NCBI GenBank assembly: GCA_017554835.1
Contig: JAFZHO010000129.1
Span: 1-11,630, forward strand
From: Clostridia bacterium
Lineage (GTDB): Bacteria > Bacillota > Clostridia > Oscillospirales > RGIG7773
Direction of reading: 5' to 3'
DNA: 11,630 nucleotides
The notes below the pieces were generated by a model that did no database searches, was not told where the DNA came from, and was given only the letters and a program-made list of their open reading frames with translations. Positions 7,139 to 11,630 of this stretch are shown here, piece after piece. Position numbers and translations under genes: made by a program. The first letter of the stretch is position 1; every line of letters starts with the position of its first letter.

Positions 7139-8647
7139 TCACCTCACCCCCGCCATAAGAAGACCGAGTTTTTCTTTAGTTGCGGTTTTTCCATCCACCT
7201 GGCCAACAATTTTACCTTTATACATAACGATTATCCTATCGGAAAGACTCATAATCTCCGATAACTCACTTGAAACAAGCAAAATCCCTTTTCCCTTTTC
7301 CCGAAGTTCCAATATTTTTTTATAAATAAATTCAATAGAGCCGATATCAACCCCGCGGGTGGGCTGAGAAGCAATAATAACTTTTGGGTCTGCATCAAAC
7401 TCCCTTGCGATTATAACCTTCTGGGCGTTTCCTCCTGAGAGAGAGGATATATTCCCCTCTCTTTCCGAGATTCTTATATCATAAAAATCAATAAGCTCAT
7501 CACGGGTTTTTGTTATTTCTTTTCTTTTAAGAAGACCGAAACTGCAATACTTTTCCCCACTGTGATACCCGGCAATAATATTATCCGATAAACTCATATC
7601 CCGACAAAGCCCCTGAGCGTATCTGTCTTCGGGAATAAAGGCAAGTCCTTTTTTTCTTAGTTCATCGGGCCACATTCCCGTTATATCTTCTCCATTTAAA
7701 AAGACCTTGCCCTCCGTTTTTTCCATAAGTCCCGTAAGAAGTTTGACAAGTTCGCTCTGTCCGTTGCCCTCAACTCCGCAAACGCCGAGAATTTCTCCCT
7801 CTCTGATTTCAAAGGAAATATTATCAACCACGGTTTTGCCTAAATCGTTTTCAGTTTTTAGATTCTCCACCTTATATAAAACCTTGGAAGTGGAAAAATC
7901 TTTTTCCCTTTTCGAAACGTCTAAAACCACGTCTCTTCCCACCATCATATTGGCAAGTTCTTTCGGGTTTGTTTTTGAAGTTTTGACGTTTCCCACGATT
8001 TTCCCTTTCTTTATAACGATAACCTCGTCACTGACCTCCATTATTTCCCGAAGCTTATGAGTGATGAGAATAATGGTTTTGCCCTGTTTTTTAAGCTCAC
8101 GAAAGCTTTGCAAAAGCTCGTCAACCTCCTGGGGCGTTAAAACGGCAGTCGGCTCGTCAAAAATAAGAATATCAACCTTGCGATAAAGCATTTTGAGAAT
8201 TTCTACCCTTTGCTTTGCTCCGATAGAAATATCCGAGACCTTATCTTTGGGATTTAGTTCAAATTTATATTCGGTTATGAGTTTTGAAACCTCTTTTATT
8301 TCTTTCATAGTATCAATAAAAGGGCCTGCCGTAATCTCTGTTCCCAGAAGTATATTTTCAAAAACCGTAAGCCCCGGAACAAGTTTAAAATGCTGATGCA
8401 CCATTCCAAGACCACATTTTATAGCATCCTGAGGTGATTTGAAATTGGCTTTTTTGCCGTTTATGAGAAGTTCTCCCGAAGTGGGCTTTGAAAGCCCGTA
8501 AAACATATTCATAAGAGTTGTTTTACCTGCTCCGTTCTCGCCCATTATAGCGGTTATACTTCCTTTTTCTATTTCGAGATTTATATTATCGTTGGCAATA
8601 AAATCTCCGAATTTTTTTGTCAGGTTTATTGTTTTTATAACCTTCAT
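7139..8647 (-). CDS. Nucleoside-type ABC transporter ATPase with two nucleotide-binding domains (NupO/YufO-like)
   Basis: This 502-residue protein contains two fused ABC ATPase domains, the architecture of RbsA, MglA and YufO/NupO. Domain 1 has Walker A GENGAGKT (36-43), a Q-loop in MVHQHFKLVPGLTV, signature SIGAKQRVEILKML (141-154), Walker B LIFDEPTAVL (161-170) and the switch histidine in LITHKL. Domain 2 has a degenerate Walker A, GVEGNGQSE (291-299, lacking the GKT), a consensus signature LSGGNAQKV (403-411), and a Walker B region IIASQPTRGVDIG, in which the usual Glu after the Asp is altered. Degeneracy of domain 2 is normal in this class, where only one site hydrolyses ATP efficiently. 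The protein acts at the inner face of the membrane and powers import with the two permeases and lipoprotein. It starts 23 bases after the lipoprotein stop, with AAGGTGG upstream. Confidence 0.95.
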   Translation of the reverse strand: MKVIKTINLTKKFGDFIANDNINLEIEKGSITAIMGENGAGKTTLMNMFYGLSKPTSGELLINGKKANFKSPQDAIKCGLGMVHQHFKLVPGLTVFENILLGTEITAGPFIDTMKEIKEVSKLITEYKFELNPKDKVSDISIGAKQRVEILKMLYRKVDILIFDEPTAVLTPQEVDELLQSFRELKKQGKTIILITHKLREIMEVSDEVIVIKKGKIVGNVKTSKTNPKELANMMVGRDVVLDVSKREKDFSTSKVLYKVENLKTENDLGKTVVDNISFEIREGEILGVCGVEGNGQSELVKLLTGLMEKTEGKVFLNGEDITGMWPDELRKKGLAFIPEDRYAQGLCRDMSLSDNIIAGYHSGEKYCSFGLLKRKEITKTRDELIDFYDIRISEREGNISSLSGGNAQKVIIAREFDADPKVIIASQPTRGVDIGSIEFIYKKILELREKGKGILLVSSELSEIMSLSDRIIVMYKGKIVGQVDGKTATKEKLGLLMAGVR

Positions 8648-8663
8648 ATCAAACCACCTTCTT

Positions 8664-8678
8664 CTCAGTTTTACTGAG
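8664..8678 (-). other. Small intercistronic hairpin at the lipoprotein stop codon
   Basis: The minus-strand transcript has CTCAGT, AAA, ACTGAG: a 6-bp stem with a 3-base loop that includes the lipoprotein stop codon. It has no U-tract, so it is not a terminator. It could stabilise the 3' end of the lipoprotein message after processing, a common device for making more binding protein than ATPase. The stem is short, so the call is tentative. Confidence 0.35.
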
Positions 8679-9873
8679 CGTTTGCCATTTTAAGATTAGT
8701 TAATTTTGACGTATCTATTTTTTCTCCCGCCTGGGAATTAGTAACCTTTATAGTCCCGTCTGAGATTTTTTTCTCAATTTCTTTTAGTTTTTCTTTTATA
8801 TTTTCAAAGGTTTCTTTGCCGTCTGTCGTAATGCTTTTTTCAATTTCGGATAGATTTGTTATTCCCGTTGCCCCTGAACTTAAAGAATAAGAAATGGCTT
8901 TGCCTTTTACTTTATCCATAGTGCCGTTTTTATAGTGCTTTATAATTTCTTTTACGGGAACGTCGGTATTTTTTAAGATACTTGTTAAAATATATCCTGA
9001 CTGACTTGCATCCTTATCGGCATCAACCTGAATAGAAAGTTTTTTAAGTTCTTTTGCTTTTGAGTCAACTCCGTCTCCAACAGACCCTGCAACAGTGCAA
9101 ACAATATTCGCCCCATCGGAATAATAAGTGGCCGCCTTTGTTGCCCCCGCCGCAGAATCAACGAACCCTGCATTATAATCAGTATATAATGTATAGTTCT
9201 TAGAAAGTTCCTTCGCCATATAATTTATTCCCTCGGCAAATCCATAGGAAAATACGGTTATACCGTTTGACGAGGTTCCACCGAGAAAACCGATTTTTCT
9301 GCCTTTGTCTCCTGTTGTAAGAGAATGAGTTTCGGGCGAAAATAGTTTTTCTCCGTTTTCGTTAATAAGAACGCTGAGCGCCCCTGCAAGAAAAGAAGAT
9401 TCGTGAACGTCAAATAATACCGAAACCACGTTCTGATGCATAGTTTTTCCCATTTCGTCTACGTTGGGATTATCGTTAAAAACAACGAAGGTAGTATTTG
9501 GATATGCGGTTGCAATAGGAGTTTTTCCCCCAACGCCTTTGATCAGGGCATCAAAATCATATTCAAGAGTAAATATAAGGTTATATCCATCAGCGGCAAG
9601 GGCTTCAATGGCGCCGGGAATATCATCGGGCTTATCTACTATTTTGGTAGTAACGCCAAACTCTTTTTTTGCTTCTTCAAGACCTTTTACTGCCGCCTGA
9701 TTATAACCGTTATCGTTTTGGCCTGCCGCCGCAGTAACAAGTGCGACCTTAAGGTCCTTAGTTTCTGAGGTTTTTTCCCCCGTCATTTCGTTTCCGTTTG
9801 GCATACATCCCACCAAAACGCTCATACACATTAAAACTGCAAGAATAAAACTTAGTAATTTTATTTTTTTCAT
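8671..9873 (-). CDS. Bmp/PnrA-family nucleoside-binding lipoprotein (ABC transporter substrate-binding protein)
   Basis: This 400-residue protein begins with a lipoprotein signal peptide: MKKIK, a hydrophobic core, and lipobox VLVGC with the lipidated cysteine at 23, followed by a polar linker. The rest is the Bmp domain of Treponema PnrA, Borrelia BmpA-D and B. subtilis NupN. Visible segments are DLKVALVTAAAGQNDNGYNQ (40-59; the family pattern is SFNQ, here GYNQ), NLIFTLEYDF (98-107), VVFNDNP (130-136), NVVSVLFDVHESSFLAGAL (148-166), KIGFLGGTSSNGITVFSYGF (193-212) and IVCTVAGSVGDGV (257-269). It should be anchored to the outer face of the cytoplasmic membrane and deliver ligand to the permeases. 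Proven family ligands are purine and other nucleosides; the exact ligand here is unknown. The start is the ATG at 9871-9873, which opens the signal peptide and has AAGGAG seven bases upstream. A frame extension to 9960 would put a basic tail before the signal peptide and cover the promoter, so it is rejected. First gene of the operon. Confidence 0.94.
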   Translation of the reverse strand: MKKIKLLSFILAVLMCMSVLVGCMPNGNEMTGEKTSETKDLKVALVTAAAGQNDNGYNQAAVKGLEEAKKEFGVTTKIVDKPDDIPGAIEALAADGYNLIFTLEYDFDALIKGVGGKTPIATAYPNTTFVVFNDNPNVDEMGKTMHQNVVSVLFDVHESSFLAGALSVLINENGEKLFSPETHSLTTGDKGRKIGFLGGTSSNGITVFSYGFAEGINYMAKELSKNYTLYTDYNAGFVDSAAGATKAATYYSDGANIVCTVAGSVGDGVDSKAKELKKLSIQVDADKDASQSGYILTSILKNTDVPVKEIIKHYKNGTMDKVKGKAISYSLSSGATGITNLSEIEKSITTDGKETFENIKEKLKEIEKKISDGTIKVTNSQAGEKIDTSKLTNLKMANAQ

Positions 9874-9908
9874 ATTGATTCTCCTTTTAAATATTTTTGT
9901 CTTATTAG

Positions 9909-9922
9909 TATTGTTGACAATA
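9909..9922. promoter_or_regulatory. Candidate operator palindrome in the operon leader
   Basis: TATTGT-TG-ACAATA is a perfect inverted repeat with 6-base arms and a 2-base centre. It lies from about +3 to +17 relative to the predicted transcription start of the operon, where a bound repressor would block transcription. The TTGT-TG-ACAA core resembles the GT-spacer-AC sites of GntR-type regulators. No regulator gene is present in the window, so the protein is unknown. Confidence 0.5.
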
Positions 9923-9931
9923 TTTCTTTTT

Positions 9932-9960
9932 ATTATTTGAAAATAAAAAAATTTTTGCAA
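9932..9960 (-). promoter_or_regulatory. Predicted sigma-A promoter of the nucleoside operon
   Basis: On the minus strand, TTGCAA (9960-9955) and AATAAT (9937-9932) are separated by exactly 17 bases. The -10 box matches TATAAT at five of six positions and the -35 box matches TTGACA at four of six, with a T-rich spacer. Transcription would start near 9925, leaving a leader of about 50 bases before the lipoprotein ATG, too short for a riboswitch. Confidence 0.55.
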
Positions 9961-9964
9961 AATA

Positions 9965-9996
9965 AAATACCCTCAGTTTTAAAACAAAGGGTATTT
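9965..9996. repeat. Nested inverted repeat between the divergent promoters
   Basis: AAATACCCT (9965-9973) and AGGGTATTT (9988-9996) are perfect 9-base arms. Between them lies a second palindrome, GTTTTAAAAC (9976-9985). The element sits just upstream of the operon's -35 box and its right arm overlaps the -35 region of the plus-strand promoter, so it may be a binding site that affects one or both promoters. It is not followed by a good U-tract on the plus strand, so a terminator role is less likely. Confidence 0.5.
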
Positions 9997-10013
9997 AAGG
10001 ATTTTGAACTTTA

Positions 10014-10022
10014 TGATATAAT
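10014..10022 (+). promoter_or_regulatory. Extended -10 promoter of the phosphoesterase cluster
   Basis: TGATATAAT is a perfect TATAAT preceded by TG and one base, the extended -10 form that works with a weak -35. No good TTGACA is seen 16-18 bases upstream (TTTAAG at 9994-9999). Transcription would start near 10029, about 14 bases before the ATG at 10043, just ahead of or within the GAGAGGTGA ribosome binding site. Confidence 0.65.
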
Positions 10023-10042
10023 TAAATTGAGAGGTGAGAAAT

Positions 10043-10873
10043 ATGTGGATAATATTTTTGGTTATAGCCATTATTCTTTTTATTTATATTGATAATAATA
10101 TCTTAATCAAAGAAGAATATAACCTTTATTCAAAAGTTCCAAAGGAAATAAAAATCATTCATCTTTCAGACCTTCACGGAAAATCCTTTGGCAAAAATAA
10201 TTCCCGCTTACTAAAAAAAATCGGCAAAGAAAACCCCGACCTTATCTTTTTTACGGGGGACCTTATAACTGCAGGGCAGAAAGATATTAAAAAGACTACT
10301 GATTTTTTATGTGAGCTTTCAAAAAGCTGTCCCGTATTTTTTGTTTCAGGTAATCACGAATTTCGCAAAAATCAAAAAGAAGAGGTAGAATCCCTTTTAA
10401 AAGATGGCGACGTTATCGTTTTAAATAACAATATAGAAAAAATAAATATAAAAGAAACGTCTATCAATATTCTCGGACTTTCATATATGCAGGGAGATTT
10501 TAAGGATTACGTGGATATGATAAAAAAGGAGTTTTGTTATCCTGATTTATCAGAATATATAAAACCTCTCGAAAACTGCGACGGGCTTAAAATTATTCTC
10601 TCCCATTATCCCGAAAATTTCTCTCTCGCAGGAGAAAAAAGTCTTGATAAATTTGATTTTGATTATTATTTTGCAGGTCACGCTCACGGCGGGCAGTTCC
10701 GATTCCCGTTTATAAAAGGGATATACGCCGCAGGGCAGGGACTTTTCCCAAAATATACAAAAGGTGTATACGGAAAAGGGCCAAAAATGATTCTCACTTC
10801 GGGGCTTGGAACGGGAACGATTCCCATAAGAATATTCAACGCTCCCCGAATTTTCCTTATTAAAATAAGATAG
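10043..10873 (+). CDS. Membrane-anchored metallophosphoesterase (YkuE/YaeI-like)
   Basis: This 276-residue protein starts with one hydrophobic helix (about 2-18, WIIFLVIAIILFIYI) that should anchor it in the membrane. A calcineurin-like phosphoesterase domain follows. All metal-binding motifs are present in order: SDLHG (42-46), TGDL (71-74), GNHE (103-106), LSHYP (186-190, H188) and GHAHGGQ (212-218). The DLHG and GHAHGGQ forms are typical of the YkuE/YaeI/LpxH-like group of small membrane-associated enzymes. The substrate is unknown; relatives act on phosphomono- or diesters such as lipid-linked ones. The ATG at 10043 is chosen because it follows GAGAGGTGA at good spacing and directly begins the anchor. 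A GTG at 10034 lies inside that ribosome binding site. The gene is transcribed away from the nucleoside operon and is followed after 10 bases by ywlG. Confidence 0.9.
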   Translation: MWIIFLVIAIILFIYIDNNILIKEEYNLYSKVPKEIKIIHLSDLHGKSFGKNNSRLLKKIGKENPDLIFFTGDLITAGQKDIKKTTDFLCELSKSCPVFFVSGNHEFRKNQKEEVESLLKDGDVIVLNNNIEKINIKETSINILGLSYMQGDFKDYVDMIKKEFCYPDLSEYIKPLENCDGLKIILSHYPENFSLAGEKSLDKFDFDYYFAGHAHGGQFRFPFIKGIYAAGQGLFPKYTKGVYGKGPKMILTSGLGTGTIPIRIFNAPRIFLIKIR

Positions 10874-10883
10874 GATGATAAAT

Positions 10884-11426
10884 ATGAAAGAAATTAAAAA
10901 ACAAACAGAAATTATCATAAAGGAATATTTAGAAAAAGCAAACCTTAAAAAAGGAGATATTCTCGTTATCGGCTGCTCCTCAAGTGAAATAAAAGGGGAT
11001 ATAATCGGAAAAGGTTCGGATTTCAACGCGGCAAAAGAGGTTTTTGACGTAATACATCCCATAATAAAAGAAAAGGGAATTTTCCTTGCTGCTCAGTGCT
11101 GCGAGCATCTGAATAGAGCCCTCATTATAGAATACGAGGCGGCAGAAAAATATAACCTTGAAATCGTAAACGTTATCCCTCAGATAAAAGCAGGCGGCTC
11201 TTTTGCAACCTCGGCTTTTGAAGGTTTTGAAAACCCCGTTGCAGTCGAGGAACTAAAAGCCCACGGAGGAATTGATATTGGCGATACTCTTATCGGAATG
11301 CATCTTAAAAAAGTTGCCGTTCCCCTTCGACTTAGCATCAAAAATATCGGCGAAGCAAACGTAGTTTGCGCAAGAACCCGCCCAAAATTCATCGGTGGTA
11401 TAAGAGCAAAATATAACGAAGAATAG
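10884..11426 (+). CDS. ywlG: YwlG family protein (DUF436 / UPF0340), function unknown
   Basis: This 180-residue protein matches the length and sequence of the YwlG/UPF0340 family, widespread in Bacillota. Recognisable segments are the start MKEIKKQTEIIIKEYLEKA, DILVIGCSSSEIKGDIIGKGS (25-45), FLAAQCCEHLNRALIIE (67-83), VNVIPQIKAGGSFATSAFE (95-113), GIDIGDTLIGMHLKKVAVPLR (129-149) and ARTRPKFIGGIRAKY (163-177). The cysteines in GCSSSE and AQCCEHLNR are family-conserved, but no reaction is established to my knowledge. It looks soluble and cytoplasmic. The ATG at 10884 is preferred over the one at 10875, because an AGGA lies eight bases upstream of it and it gives the usual family length. Confidence 0.93.
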   Translation: MKEIKKQTEIIIKEYLEKANLKKGDILVIGCSSSEIKGDIIGKGSDFNAAKEVFDVIHPIIKEKGIFLAAQCCEHLNRALIIEYEAAEKYNLEIVNVIPQIKAGGSFATSAFEGFENPVAVEELKAHGGIDIGDTLIGMHLKKVAVPLRLSIKNIGEANVVCARTRPKFIGGIRAKYNEE

Positions 11427-11436
11427 GAATTTTTAT

Positions 11437-11630
11437 ATGAATCAGTTTATGAGAACCTCTCTTATTATAGGAGAAGAAAATATAGAAAAACTAAAAACCA
11501 AACACGTTGCAATTTTCGGTATCGGTGGGGTTGGCTCTTTTTCTGCCGAGGCAATTGCAAGAGCAGGAATCGGCAAAATAACCCTTATCGATAACGATAA
11601 GGTTGCCCTCTCTAACCTTAACCGTCAGCT
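11437..11630 (+). CDS. tcdA: tRNA threonylcarbamoyladenosine dehydratase-like, ThiF/E1 family (3' end outside window)
   Basis: The first 64 residues are present. After RTSLIIGEENIEKLKTKHV comes the adenylate-binding Rossmann motif AIFGIGGVGSFSAEAIARAGIG (25-46), then ITLIDNDKVALSNLNRQ (48-64) with the acidic D-x-D pair and the N-x-N-R-Q signature of ThiF/MoeB/E1-like enzymes. The start and the spacing between motifs match TcdA (CsdL/YgdL), which uses ATP to dehydrate t6A37 in tRNA to the cyclic form ct6A. MoeB and ThiF proteins have a similar motif, but the SLIIGEENIEKL start and FGIGGVGSFSAEA favour TcdA. An AGGA overlapping the ywlG stop region lies upstream of the ATG, so it is probably co-transcribed with ywlG. 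Confidence 0.85.
   Translation, partial: MNQFMRTSLIIGEENIEKLKTKHVAIFGIGGVGSFSAEAIARAGIGKITLIDNDKVALSNLNRQ

Noticed and set aside
7760..7780. Degenerate Walker A in the second ATPase domain as a sign of gene decay
   Set aside because: Loss of the GKT in domain 2 is standard in RbsA/NupO-type double ATPases, and the rest of the frame is intact.
9914..9919. TTGACA on the plus strand as a -35 box
   Set aside because: No acceptable -10 box lies 16-18 bases downstream. The hexamer is half of the palindrome in the operon leader, and the plus-strand gene has an extended -10 promoter nearer to it.
9874..9930. A purine or other riboswitch in the operon leader
   Set aside because: A riboswitch would be natural for a nucleoside transporter, but only about 50 bases lie between the predicted start site and the ATG. 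No terminator hairpin or conserved aptamer core is visible, only the short palindrome.
9874..9960. A longer lipoprotein N-terminus starting at 9960
   Set aside because: It would place about 29 basic and polar residues before a standard signal peptide and cover the best promoter. The ATG at 9873 has its own ribosome binding site.
10550..11062. A 170-codon open frame on the minus strand
   Set aside because: It is antisense to the end of the phosphoesterase gene and the start of ywlG, has no credible motifs, and both overlapped genes are well supported.
1..11630. Mobile elements, CRISPR arrays, tRNA or rRNA genes, defence systems
   Set aside because: No transposase or integrase frames, regularly spaced repeats, attachment-site duplications or cloverleaf-like sequences were seen. 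Nearly all of the window is accounted for by intact genes of metabolic families.

Overview
The window is AT-rich with tight gene packing and strong AGGAGG-type ribosome binding sites. It carries a Bmp/Nup-type nucleoside transporter, a YkuE-like phosphoesterase, a YwlG/DUF436 protein and a TcdA-like protein. Together these suggest a low-GC Bacillota, most likely a Clostridia-class anaerobe. That placement is an inference from gene content and style, because no rRNA or other phylogenetic marker is present.

Layout. (1) Bases 1-162 hold the 3' end of a plus-strand GNAT acetyltransferase gene, closed by a strong bidirectional terminator (163-192). (2) Bases 194-9873 hold ten minus-strand genes with gaps of at most 23 nt and two 4-nt ATGA overlaps, so this is one operon. 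In transcription order it encodes a Bmp-family substrate-binding lipoprotein, a double ABC ATPase, two permeases, an isochorismatase-fold amidohydrolase, a PfkB kinase, an NP-I nucleoside phosphorylase, a BtpA/SgcQ TIM barrel, an iron-type alcohol dehydrogenase and an orphan TrpA-like TIM barrel. (3) Bases 9874-10042 are a divergent intergenic region with a promoter for each direction, a palindrome just downstream of the operon's predicted start site, and a longer inverted repeat between the promoters. (4) Bases 10043-11630 hold a plus-strand cluster: a membrane-anchored metallophosphoesterase, YwlG (DUF436), and the 5' part of a ThiF/E1-like tRNA dehydratase gene (TcdA/CsdL type).

How the genes may work together. 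The first four operon genes form a complete importer of the family that moves intact nucleosides (B. subtilis NupNOPQ, Treponema PnrA). The phosphorylase could release a base and a sugar 1-phosphate. The PfkB enzyme could phosphorylate the nucleoside or the sugar phosphate, and the amidohydrolase could act on an amide of the base or of a ring-opened product. The two phosphate-binding TIM barrels (BtpA-like, TrpA-like) could rearrange or cleave the sugar phosphate, and the alcohol dehydrogenase could reduce a released aldehyde. The combination reads as a dedicated import-and-catabolism pathway for a nucleoside or nucleoside-like compound whose identity the sequence does not reveal. This is the most interesting content of the window.
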